Below, in pieces: positions 17,800 through 25,755 of a stretch of DNA of 64,000 nucleotides (position 1 is its first letter; each line of letters begins with the position of its first letter). Position numbers and translations under genes: made by a program. The notes under the pieces were generated by a model. It ran no database searches and had not been told where the DNA came from. It worked only from the letters and a program-made list of their open reading frames with translations. The stretch spans positions 1-64,000 of the forward strand of contig CARDBT010000020.1 of NCBI GenBank assembly GCA_948957135.1. The letters are read 5' to 3'. This DNA comes from COE1 sp910588595. Lineage in GTDB: Bacteria > Bacillota > Clostridia > Lachnospirales > Lachnospiraceae.

Positions 17800-18472
17800 A
17801 CCCCCCCCCCAGTAACAATAATGTATAATTTACCTTTTTTCCTGCAAAAAATGTATTCATGTATGTTTTGATATAGGCAATGAAGAAATACATCACGATA
17901 AACAATATTAACTCATTCACAAAAAACGAGCGCTTGACAAAAGAAATACCATAGTACAGGCAAAAACCTGCAATATTGAACGTGAGGAGTTCTCTTTGTG
18001 TCATTCTCTCGATCATCCGGTTCAAATAGGGAAAAACAGCATACAACAGTAAATATCCGGTAATGTACCAGTTATTGTTTAAGATTGTTGGAAAAAAGGA
18101 TTTAATTGCGTCCTTTATCGTAATCTTTTCACCAAGTACAACAAACAGCAACAGATACATCACTGAAATGATCCAGACATCCAACACCATATTCAACATT
18201 TTTTTATTGCTTCTTTTTCTGCCGCTGCCACACAGGAACCAGGCTGAGCTGATCAGGAAAATATTATTTCCCAGACATCCAAAATATCCAAACATCATCA
18301 AGATCACATACTGCCAGTTCTCTGTTGCTGTGTTCATACTTTGTACGCAGTCCCAATTGCGCCCGGCAGCTATGACGCTCCCTTGTACATGCGCTATGAC
18401 GATCAGCACCATACCGATTATCTTTAACAGTTCGATCCCTGACTGCCTCTTTTCTATGCCATGTTCTTCCAT
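17750..18472 (-). CDS. Acyltransferase 3 (OafA/WecH type), N-terminal part, frameshifted at poly-G
   Basis: 240 residues from the ATG at 18472, which follows GGGGAGGAAAT; the upstream ATG at 18511 has no such site. N-terminal catalytic region of the acyltransferase_3 family (SGIELLKIIGMVLIVIAHVQG, with the His of the family's first helix) followed by several membrane helices. These integral membrane enzymes O-acetylate or succinylate surface sugars. The frame breaks in the 10-base G tract and ends in 17 unrelated residues. In frame (9 G) the protein would be about 375 residues and complete. So here the gene is in the off state or the base count is wrong. It lies 60 bases after the flippase gene. 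Confidence 0.85.
   Translation of the reverse strand: MEEHGIEKRQSGIELLKIIGMVLIVIAHVQGSVIAAGRNWDCVQSMNTATENWQYVILMMFGYFGCLGNNIFLISSAWFLCGSGRKRSNKKMLNMVLDVWIISVMYLLLFVVLGEKITIKDAIKSFFPTILNNNWYITGYLLLYAVFPYLNRMIERMTQRELLTFNIAGFCLYYGISFVKRSFFVNELILFIVMYFFIAYIKTYMNTFFAGKKVNYTLLLLGGGYDGRNYVTDKFCGFKD
17801..17810 (-). repeat. Poly-C tract, 10 bp (poly-G in coding strand), in the acyltransferase gene
   Basis: Ten C on the plus strand, inside the acyltransferase reading frame (coding strand reads CTG then G's). The tract length of 10 gives a frameshift and a stop 17 codons later; loss of one base restores the frame. Such tracts are classic slipped-strand contingency sites. Confidence 0.9.
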
Positions 18473-18532
18473 ATTTCCTCCCCTCATGACGATCACTTGT
18501 CTAATGCCCATCTGCAGTATCAGAACAATTCC

Positions 18533-20071
18533 TTAATCCTGGTCATTGTTTGACCTCAATTTGTCAGACAGCCATTGGATTGACTCCCTGTAAATATCTG
18601 TTCGCCTGTATATTATATAGAACACTAAATTGGGCAGTATTATGCAGAGTATACTTCTCACGATCAGCACGCGTATGTTGTCTGACTTGAATGCGCTGCA
18701 CGCTGTGAGCGTGATCGCACACGCCAGCACAAAAGTCAGAAAATATTTTAAGTGGCTGAGAAGATAACGTCTATATTTCTTGTTTCGAAAATAGAATCTG
18801 AAAATTATGCTGCTCCCGTAGATCTGACTGACAAAGAACAATGGCACCAGTGTTCCCCATATTATGCCGTATATCCCCCACACATGCACAAGGATCATAT
18901 TCAGCACAATATTTATGACCGCCTCCGTCATTGCCCTTATCCGGTTTTCCCACCATAGCCCTGCTGCATTATTAAAAACACTGCACATCTCCCCCATTCT
19001 CAGAATATAATAATACAACACAAAACATACAACGACGCCGAACGGCAGCAGCAGTTCCCGCCCCATCCACAGTTCCATAAACGGCTGAAACAGGCACAAT
19101 AAACATACTCCAGACCATCCCGCGATCCACATATACAGAAAATCAAGCTTCTGCAAAATCCGGTAATTATGCTCGACTCCATCGATCGCTATACTGTTTC
19201 CAATTCCCGCCGTGATCGCAGAACCGATCACTCCGCAGAATTTCCCCAAGGCATAGATGATACAAAAATAGTTATTGTACATGGCAGTCAATGCCAGTCC
19301 CAAAAACGCCGAAATGCAGATGCTGTCCATCGAATTTCTCGTTGTATAACATATGTTTTGTACCAGAAGTCCGGAAACCCTTTTTTTGATCTCCGCGATG
19401 CACCCCGCGGAAACTGTGCCCTCACATTGATACTGCGGGTAATATCGATCCACCACAAATGATACGATCAGATTGTGGAGCAGTGTTGCAAACGGCAGCA
19501 CAATGATAAAATAGTAATAATTTCTCGTCAGGATCAATACTGCAACCTGTACCGCTATTTGAAACAGATCCGAAACCGCGTAACCGATACTTACGAGATC
19601 ACCTCTTTGAAATGCAAGGGGAATGACCGACTTGTATGCAAGCGCCCAATAACTGAGCGTCGTGTTGATCAGATATACCAGGTATACATAATGGATATTG
19701 ATATGCGCCGGCGTATCCCCTTTGACAAAATATCGGATAAACGGCAGCAAACATACGCCGATACACAGGATAACGATCCCCACTATCCTATATATCCTGC
19801 GGAACAGATTCAACAGCGCACATATCTGTGAGTCGTCATCTTCCGCGATCGGTTTGTACATCGCATATACGATCGCACTTCCAAAGCCAAGTTCTGTAAG
19901 GTTGAGCATTTGCAGAAGGGCGTTGAACATACTGCTCAGTCCCAGATATTCCGCCCCAAGGACATAGATCACAGCTGTCCGGCACAAAAAAGGGAGTACT
20001 GTGTCAATGACAGTCCTCAAAATGCCGACCTTTATATTCCGTTTTGCATTCTTTGTGCGTTTTATAATCAT
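18533..20071 (-). CDS. Polysaccharide repeat-unit flippase, Wzx type
   Basis: 512 residues with about 12-14 membrane helices and the MATE/MOP-superfamily N-terminus (RTVIDTVLPFLCRTAVIYVLG, LSSMFNALLQMLNLTELGFG) seen in Gram-positive Wzx/CpsJ flippases. It should carry undecaprenyl-linked repeat units from the inner to the outer face. Preceded by AAGAGGCGG. It belongs to the locus together with the EpsG/Wzy polymerase and Wzz-like protein, which makes a Wzx/Wzy-dependent pathway likely. Confidence 0.88.
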   Translation of the reverse strand: MIIKRTKNAKRNIKVGILRTVIDTVLPFLCRTAVIYVLGAEYLGLSSMFNALLQMLNLTELGFGSAIVYAMYKPIAEDDDSQICALLNLFRRIYRIVGIVILCIGVCLLPFIRYFVKGDTPAHINIHYVYLVYLINTTLSYWALAYKSVIPLAFQRGDLVSIGYAVSDLFQIAVQVAVLILTRNYYYFIIVLPFATLLHNLIVSFVVDRYYPQYQCEGTVSAGCIAEIKKRVSGLLVQNICYTTRNSMDSICISAFLGLALTAMYNNYFCIIYALGKFCGVIGSAITAGIGNSIAIDGVEHNYRILQKLDFLYMWIAGWSGVCLLCLFQPFMELWMGRELLLPFGVVVCFVLYYYILRMGEMCSVFNNAAGLWWENRIRAMTEAVINIVLNMILVHVWGIYGIIWGTLVPLFFVSQIYGSSIIFRFYFRNKKYRRYLLSHLKYFLTFVLACAITLTACSAFKSDNIRVLIVRSILCIILPNLVFYIIYRRTDIYRESIQWLSDKLRSNNDQD

Positions 20072-20094
20072 GCATCCGCCTCTTTTGTTTTATT

Positions 20095-21078
20095 TCAGAG
20101 CTTCATCTTTTTGTGAATGTACCGCATCGCTGCAAGAACAGCCGGCAGGTAAAAAAAGTGGCATATCAGGCGGTCATTGCGTTTTGCCAATGGACATTTC
20201 TGATATTGTCCCCTGTGTTTCATCCGCAGTATCTGCTCCATCACACTGTAGTGGGCAAGGAACCTTATGCGCTCCATACTGCTATATGGATAAAGGTCCC
20301 AGTGATTGAGAAAGAAAGCGTCATTCCATCGATTGTTAATGACATTCTGTACAGTCCTTTTTCTGCTTCTGGTAATAGAATTGTCAGATTCCGTATGATA
20401 AATGCGGAGTATGTCGTTTACATAGTACGATCGATAGACTTTGTTTAATCTGCCCCACCTGATATTTTCTGTCACAAACGTGACACCTTCTGGTTCCGGC
20501 ATCGGATGATCCTTGAGAACCCGGACCAGGATCATACTCTCAAACTCAGCATTTATCTTTGATATTATGCTGTTCAATTGCTCTGTTGGAAGATCATTTA
20601 TATAGTCGGGAAACGCTGCACCTATCATATTTCCTTCAATATCCACTGTCCTGCCAACCACTCCTTTATATTTGTACCGCTCAGCTTCCGGAATCGCATC
20701 CCATATATTCAGACAGGTCTGTACCGCGTCAGCTACAAGCTCATCATCCGCATCTATTCCTATACAAAATTCACCCCGCATATGGCAGTGTGCCGCATTG
20801 CGCGCTGTATGCACTCCTCCGTTTTCTTTCTTTATATACATAACCGGGATGGATGCCCTTTCCATAAAAGGGAACACGACCTGGTCGATCCCGTCCGTGC
20901 TGCCATCATCTACAATAATATATTCAATATCACGGTACGACTGTCTTTCCACAGATTCCACGGCGCGCGGCATTACATCTGCCATATTGTAGACTGCTGT
21001 CGCTACTGACACCCTGATGTTCCCTCCGTATTCCCAGTGTTTATTTTTAAAGATCGATCGTTTCCGCTCCTCTTTCAT
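20095..21078 (-). CDS. Glycosyltransferase family 2
   Basis: 327 residues. GT-A fold start VSVATAVYNMADVMPRAVES, nucleotide-binding IIVDDGSTDG and metal-binding IDADDEL (the DXD equivalent). The C-terminal part (VTENIRWGRLNKVYRSYYVND) resembles capsule GT2 enzymes. It should add one sugar to the lipid-linked repeat unit at the cytoplasmic face. Its ATG overlaps the stop of the previous GT2 by four bases, so the two are translationally coupled; phase changes in that gene could therefore also lower this one's translation (inference). Confidence 0.88.
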   Translation of the reverse strand: MKEERKRSIFKNKHWEYGGNIRVSVATAVYNMADVMPRAVESVERQSYRDIEYIIVDDGSTDGIDQVVFPFMERASIPVMYIKKENGGVHTARNAAHCHMRGEFCIGIDADDELVADAVQTCLNIWDAIPEAERYKYKGVVGRTVDIEGNMIGAAFPDYINDLPTEQLNSIISKINAEFESMILVRVLKDHPMPEPEGVTFVTENIRWGRLNKVYRSYYVNDILRIYHTESDNSITRSRKRTVQNVINNRWNDAFFLNHWDLYPYSSMERIRFLAHYSVMEQILRMKHRGQYQKCPLAKRNDRLICHFFYLPAVLAAMRYIHKKMKL

Positions 21079-22073
21079 CGCTTTCTCCTCCTTGTGTTTC
21101 TTATTGCCACCACCGCTTTTCTGTATCCTGCGGCTATACTTACCGGCAGGCGAAGGATCAAAATAGCATTTAGCAGCGTCGTGAATTTTTTGACATAAAA
21201 CACTCCGGAGTCAGCATATGACGCTATCTTTTCTCTTAAAAACAGAATGTCTTCTATATTCTTGTCAGGGTCGAGCAGCGCATCATTGAGCAGTTGCAGC
21301 GCCCGCAGAAAAAATGCACTCACAAGTATCGGCCAGACAGTTGATGTTTTGTTATGATCCATCATTCTTTCGATCGCCGTTATCGCGGTAAGATATTTCG
21401 CATTATACCCCGACCGAGTAAAGCTTCCCTCCCGGAATAGTATATTCCATTTCGGTTCTGTACTATATATGATCCCTTCAGACTGACCGACTGCCTGAAA
21501 ACAAAAAAGCCCGTCTTCCATATTATATATGTCGGGATCAAAACGCAGTTCCCTGATGATATGTACAGGATATAACTTATAGCAGGCGCTTGTTAAACTA
21601 TACGATCCTTCTAATAAAGACTGCAGTACTTGCTCAGCCGGCACAAAACCCGGTGCCTGCTGCGCTTTCTGATGATGTCTCCTCAGTATGCCCTTCTCGG
21701 ACCGAACATTATAGTGACCGCACACTGCTATGACATCCTCCCTTCCCCCGATCATCTTAACCAGATACGCTACCGCGTCCTGTTCCAGCCAGTCATCTCC
21801 GTCCAGGAAGAGAATATACCCCCCCCCCGAATGTTTTAGCCCGACATTTCTGCTCACTGATACCCCGCAGTTTTCCTGGCGGAAAGCTTTGATCCTGCTG
21901 TCTGACTCCTGCCAGCCGCAGATGATATCCCACGTGCAGTCCGTACTGCCATCGTCCACAATAATGATCTCTATTTTCTTATATGTCTGATCAATACAGG
22001 ACTTGATTCCCCGTGATATATACGCTGATACGTTGTAGGCAGGAATAATGATTGAAACCAGCTCTCTTTCCAT
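21075..22073 (-). CDS. Glycosyltransferase family 2 with in-frame poly-G tract
   Basis: 332 residues from the ATG at 22073 (AGGGGG seven bases upstream; the in-frame TTG at 22118 overlaps the preceding fragment). GT2 motifs VSIIIPAYNVSAYI, IIVDDGSTD, and ILFLDGDDW. Three glycines directly before YILFLDGDDW are coded by a run of ten G, where related enzymes have a GEY-type motif. In this sequence the tract is in frame, so the enzyme is on; any change not a multiple of three would stop it near residue 85, before the metal site. It probably adds one sugar of the repeat unit. Confidence 0.88.
   Translation of the reverse strand: MERELVSIIIPAYNVSAYISRGIKSCIDQTYKKIEIIIVDDGSTDCTWDIICGWQESDSRIKAFRQENCGVSVSRNVGLKHSGGGYILFLDGDDWLEQDAVAYLVKMIGGREDVIAVCGHYNVRSEKGILRRHHQKAQQAPGFVPAEQVLQSLLEGSYSLTSACYKLYPVHIIRELRFDPDIYNMEDGLFCFQAVGQSEGIIYSTEPKWNILFREGSFTRSGYNAKYLTAITAIERMMDHNKTSTVWPILVSAFFLRALQLLNDALLDPDKNIEDILFLREKIASYADSGVFYVKKFTTLLNAILILRLPVSIAAGYRKAVVAIRNTRRRKR
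21819..21828 (-). repeat. Poly-C tract, 10 bp (poly-G in coding strand), in a GT2 gene
   Basis: Ten C on the plus strand inside the GT2 coding region (coding strand TCG then G's then TAT). The tract encodes the Gly run just before the FLDGDDW motif and is in frame at this length. Confidence 0.9.
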
Positions 22074-22081
22074 AGCGCCCC

Positions 22082-22486
22082 CTATTTCTGTTTCCACGGT
22101 AACGGCAACTCGATCCAATTCCCCATCTCTATCGCAAACTCTTCTGGTTCGATCCTCGCAAGACCACTATCCGAATAAAACGTCAGTTCTCCGAAGTACA
22201 CTCTGCCCTCCCATATATAAAAATCAGTCCGCACATAAGGAATCCCTCTTGACAGCTCTTCTGCCAAATAAAGCATTTCGTCTAATACCTGCGGTTTTTT
22301 AAAGCAATGTTCCCTGCTTGCAGGGTACTCGATCTCGGCATCTATGTACTTCCAGTCCACTGTGTACAGATTGCGTTTATGTGCGACAGCCCGATCATAA
22401 TGAACATCGATCAGTTTCGGTTTTCCATGGCAGTTAAATATTTTATAGTCTTCTATCCCTTCATAGTCATTGCATACAGACCACAC
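22082..22486 (-). pseudogene. C-terminal half of a second TupA-like ATP-grasp protein, reachable by frameshift
   Basis: 134 codons covering only the C-terminal half of a TupA-like ATP-grasp (PF14305) protein: DYKIFNCHGKPKLIDVHYDR, then VRTDFYIWEGRVYFGELTFY and an ending IEMGNWIELP. It has no N-terminal half. It is clearly distinct from the complete copy upstream, whose matching part reads YKVYCFHGKPKYIVVFHNRF. The open frame runs back into the 9-base G tract at 22514. With 10 (or 7) G it would be joined to the complete copy, giving about 452 residues. The GTG at 22486 has no clear binding site, so independent expression is doubtful. Confidence 0.75.
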
Positions 22487-22503
22487 TAGAAACTTTCCAC
22501 CGC

Positions 22504-23439
22504 TCAGTTTATACCCCCCCCCGCATCTATCCGAATTTCACGTCCCAGCACCTCATCCAAAGTTTCCGGTATCATTGGCTGCATGCCGCTTGCAGTGTAG
22601 AGCGTGATCTCACCAAACTTAAGCAGGTCATCGACGATATAAAAATCAATCCGGCTCTGTGCCATTCCCTCACTCAGTCTCTCTGCAAAGGCAAGCATGA
22701 CAGGCAGGCACGCTGGCTTTGGTTCTATGTCATTACTGACCTTAAAATGATCGTCGAGTGAAATTCCCTGCGGTATCCAGTCCGTATCATACACTGTCTC
22801 GCTCAGCTCCTTCGAACTGTCAAAACGATTATGAAAAACTACGATATATTTGGGTTTCCCATGAAAGCAGTACACCTTATAGTCCTCCGGCACAGCCTTG
22901 CCGCCTGATTCCATATACTGTTCTGCTATGATGCGCGGTTTTACATTTTTATAAGGCCACTCTCTTCCCCAGTAATAATAATTTTTTTTGAGACTTTTGG
23001 ATATTTTCCTCCGCGCGGCTTTTTGATCAAACGCCGCCTTGTCACGGCAGATCACGACACCGCCTGAATCGTGGGTGCATTTCAGCACGAACTGATCGGG
23101 CAGTGTGTCAAAGTCAATCTCGTCAAAATGATCCCATACGCCGTATGTCGGTATGATATATTGCTCCCCTATTTTGTCAGCAACATACTTTTTCACTTCG
23201 TACTTGTCGACCATCGCGGTGTATTCCGGTCTTCTGTCATGCAGCTTAAGCCACTGTATCTTCTCATTAAAGGTTCTGGGATTCTCCAGATCAGGTTCCT
23301 TCCCAAAAACAGATCTGTACATCCACCTCAGATACTGCTCGTCTCCCATCCAGTTGAAAAATCCCCTTCTTGCCAATGCGCCAAATATCCTATGCGGATC
23401 TTTGATGCATGATGATATCTTGTTGATCATTTTGTTCAC
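22504..23439 (-). CDS. TupA-like ATP-grasp protein with C-terminal poly-G switch
   Basis: 311 residues from the GTG at 23439 (GGAGG eight bases upstream; the in-frame TTG at 23445 is too close to it, and an ATG at 23430 is possible). Family features: TFNEKIQWLKLHDRRPEYT, FVLKCTHDSGGVVICRDK, NYYYWGREWPYKNVKPRI and the C-terminal FGEITLYTASG. TupA-type ATP-grasp proteins make amide or related bonds on teichuronic acid or capsule sugars; the exact reaction is not established. The protein is essentially complete, but its last codons are a 9-base G tract followed by Ile-Asn-stop. One extra G extends it by the half copy at 22082-22486. Confidence 0.85.
   Translation of the reverse strand: MNKMINKISSCIKDPHRIFGALARRGFFNWMGDEQYLRWMYRSVFGKEPDLENPRTFNEKIQWLKLHDRRPEYTAMVDKYEVKKYVADKIGEQYIIPTYGVWDHFDEIDFDTLPDQFVLKCTHDSGGVVICRDKAAFDQKAARRKISKSLKKNYYYWGREWPYKNVKPRIIAEQYMESGGKAVPEDYKVYCFHGKPKYIVVFHNRFDSSKELSETVYDTDWIPQGISLDDHFKVSNDIEPKPACLPVMLAFAERLSEGMAQSRIDFYIVDDLLKFGEITLYTASGMQPMIPETLDEVLGREIRIDAGGGIN
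22514..22522 (-). repeat. Poly-C tract, 9 bp (poly-G in coding strand), at the end of the ATP-grasp gene
   Basis: Nine C on the plus strand. The coding strand reads GAT GCG, G's, T ATA AAC TGA at this length; with ten G it reads on through TAT AAA CTG AGC into the second ATP-grasp half. Confidence 0.9.
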
Positions 23440-23541
23440 CGCCAAGACCTCCCTTCATCAAAACCACTTTTTGTTATTATACGATATGTATAATCAACCT
23501 CCTGCAGCATATCTATCGCAGCCATGCGCAGATCCTTCCAT

Positions 23542-24681
23542 TCAGGACTGCACCATCGGCGCAAATATATATGGCATCAGCATATCCTTGCTTATGGAAA
23601 TATTGTATATAAACAGTGCGGCAAATACAGCGGCGAACAGCAGCGTGACGAATACTTTTGACTCCCTTGCAAACTTTCGCCTATATATGGAGATCGTATA
23701 TCCCCACATCAATAGCCGGGGCAGATAAAAATACTCCGGCGCTCTCCATATGCCGCAGGAAGTATATACAGGTGTCATGATGAAATCATAGAACACCAGC
23801 ATATACAGCATATGGAATCTGCCGTCCTCCGCTCTTTGCAAGTCTTGATATAAGTCCCTATGGACTGCCCCAAGTGCCATGAAACACGACATCTGTATCA
23901 GCAGGGCAGCCCTTGAAAAAGGCGGATCGATAAGATATACCCGCAGCATTCCTGTGTCAAACAGATCCAGCAGCCACACTCCTCCTGTCAGAAGCCACAT
24001 TTTAACTACCTTGATCAAACCGGACGCACAGGCAGCCAGGATCACTCCATAGTGCATCTTTAGTTTTCTGCTTTTGAACAGATAATAAAAAGGAAGGAAC
24101 AGGATATAGGCGATCGCTGTTCTGTGTATGAAAAAAGAGGCAGCTATGACAATCGCTGACCTTATCTTTTTCTTTCTGTATAACAGTACGACCCCTGTCA
24201 GTATGAACGATGCTGCCAGCGATGTGCGCAGGGTGTTATAAGACTTTGTAAACACAATGGCGGACAGCAGCAGTGGAATACAGCTATACCTCCCCGAGTG
24301 AAACTCATTTATGAACGTGATATATGACCAGACGATAGCTCCGTACACGATCAGATAATAGATCCTGAAATTATCTGTATACGAACGGATCAGTTTTGTT
24401 ATGATCTGGAACAATTCCTCCATATGTTTGTCTGTTTTTGTCCATATATCCTCACCAAAACAGCCTTCAAAGAAATGGATATAATTCATGGAATCCGCGC
24501 CGCCGATCCCATTATTGTTGACATATCTAAAGGCTGCAAGCACAGTCCAAACCAGAAACCATCCGATATACACATAACGTTTTCCGCTCTTGTGTGCATA
24601 TCGGACATGAAGCGCTGCGCAGCCACCCATGGCGAGAAACAATCCCACACTCGCCATGTCAAACCTGGGTATGAACCTCAT
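23542..24681 (-). CDS. EpsG/Wzy-type polysaccharide polymerase
   Basis: 379 residues, about ten membrane helices. The EpsG family arrangement is visible: an early AAFRYVNNNGIGGADSMNY-like periplasmic loop with YIHFF, then LLSAIVFTKSYNTLRTSLAAS and FFIHRTAIAY, corresponding to the conserved (R)xxLA and FHxTA regions. It should polymerise flipped repeat units outside the membrane. GAGAGAGG precedes the ATG. It sits centrally in the locus, after four glycosyltransferases and before the ATP-grasp gene, 103 bases upstream of the latter's start. Confidence 0.82.
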   Translation of the reverse strand: MRFIPRFDMASVGLFLAMGGCAALHVRYAHKSGKRYVYIGWFLVWTVLAAFRYVNNNGIGGADSMNYIHFFEGCFGEDIWTKTDKHMEELFQIITKLIRSYTDNFRIYYLIVYGAIVWSYITFINEFHSGRYSCIPLLLSAIVFTKSYNTLRTSLAASFILTGVVLLYRKKKIRSAIVIAASFFIHRTAIAYILFLPFYYLFKSRKLKMHYGVILAACASGLIKVVKMWLLTGGVWLLDLFDTGMLRVYLIDPPFSRAALLIQMSCFMALGAVHRDLYQDLQRAEDGRFHMLYMLVFYDFIMTPVYTSCGIWRAPEYFYLPRLLMWGYTISIYRRKFARESKVFVTLLFAAVFAALFIYNISISKDMLMPYIFAPMVQS

Positions 24682-24702
24682 GCTTCCTCTCTCCCTGCTC
24701 CT

Positions 24703-25749
24703 CTACAATAACGCGATCCACTTCTGCAGGATGATCTCCAATGATAGATCCTGCCTGATCTTTCCGGCATTTTTCCCTAATTTGACTGCCAGCACATCGT
24801 CTGAAATGATCTCCCGCATTGCCTGAGCCAGACATCCGCTGTTTTTGACAGGAACCAAGATCCCATTCTCATGATCCTCAATGACCATCCTCGCACCGCC
24901 GATTGGACAATCCGTGCAGACAACGGGCATTCCCATCGCCATTGCCTCCAACATGGAATTGGACATGCCCTCATAGTCTGACGATGATACATATAGCCGG
25001 CTCCTTACTGCTATATTGTGGATATCCTTGTCAAATGGCAGCAGATCCACACTTTGCTGCATCCCTCTTTTTGCGATATCACGCCTGATATCCTCTTCCA
25101 TAGATCCATTCCCGTAAATGTGCAGCCTGTATTGCGGAAAATCCTTCAAAACCTGTTGAAATGCGTCCAACAATAACGGAATGTTTTTCTGCCGCTCAAG
25201 ACGGCAGAACGCGATCACAGAAGACTCACTTTTGCCTATGCGCCATTGGGGGACCTGACCGGAGACAGGATTTAATATCACTGCAGAATGTTTTTGGATC
25301 TTTGCCGGAAAGTATGCTTTTGCATCCTGTGTCTGGAATACGACACAGTTACATTTGCCATATGCATACCTCCTCAGGATATCCCACATGAACAACTTAT
25401 TTTCTTTTAAACTGCCGGGATCATTTCTCTCGGAGGCGATCAGCTTGTAGGTGCGCTTTTGAAAACATGACGACAGCACACACTTTACAGCTGTATGGTA
25501 TTCAAACGCTATCACAATATCAGGGCTGATCTGCTTTATACACTTTCGCAGATATATCACTGTACTGATCGGACCGCCTTTTTTGATCAGCTTTACCGGG
25601 CATTTTGAACCATATATTTTTTTGTCTTCCCTGAAATAAAAAACATCCACCAAATACCCTTTATCCCAAAGGCCGTCCGCCAGCGTCAGCGCGACACGCT
25701 CTGCCCCGCCGTTGCCGAGTCCTCCCACCAAAAACAGTACTCTCTCCAT
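24703..25749 (-). CDS. Glycosyltransferase family 4
   Basis: 348 residues, GT-B fold. Acceptor-loop GGLGNGGAERVALTLADGL at about 8-26 is typical of the GT4 family; the C-domain has VIAFCRLERQKNIPLLLDAF and the EX7E region SSDYEGMSNSMLEAMAMGMPVV. It transfers a sugar from a nucleotide donor to the growing lipid-linked unit. Five bases follow the stop of the preceding GT4 gene. Donor and linkage are not predictable. Confidence 0.88.
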   Translation of the reverse strand: MERVLFLVGGLGNGGAERVALTLADGLWDKGYLVDVFYFREDKKIYGSKCPVKLIKKGGPISTVIYLRKCIKQISPDIVIAFEYHTAVKCVLSSCFQKRTYKLIASERNDPGSLKENKLFMWDILRRYAYGKCNCVVFQTQDAKAYFPAKIQKHSAVILNPVSGQVPQWRIGKSESSVIAFCRLERQKNIPLLLDAFQQVLKDFPQYRLHIYGNGSMEEDIRRDIAKRGMQQSVDLLPFDKDIHNIAVRSRLYVSSSDYEGMSNSMLEAMAMGMPVVCTDCPIGGARMVIEDHENGILVPVKNSGCLAQAMREIISDDVLAVKLGKNAGKIRQDLSLEIILQKWIALL

Positions 25750-25755
25750 TCTATT

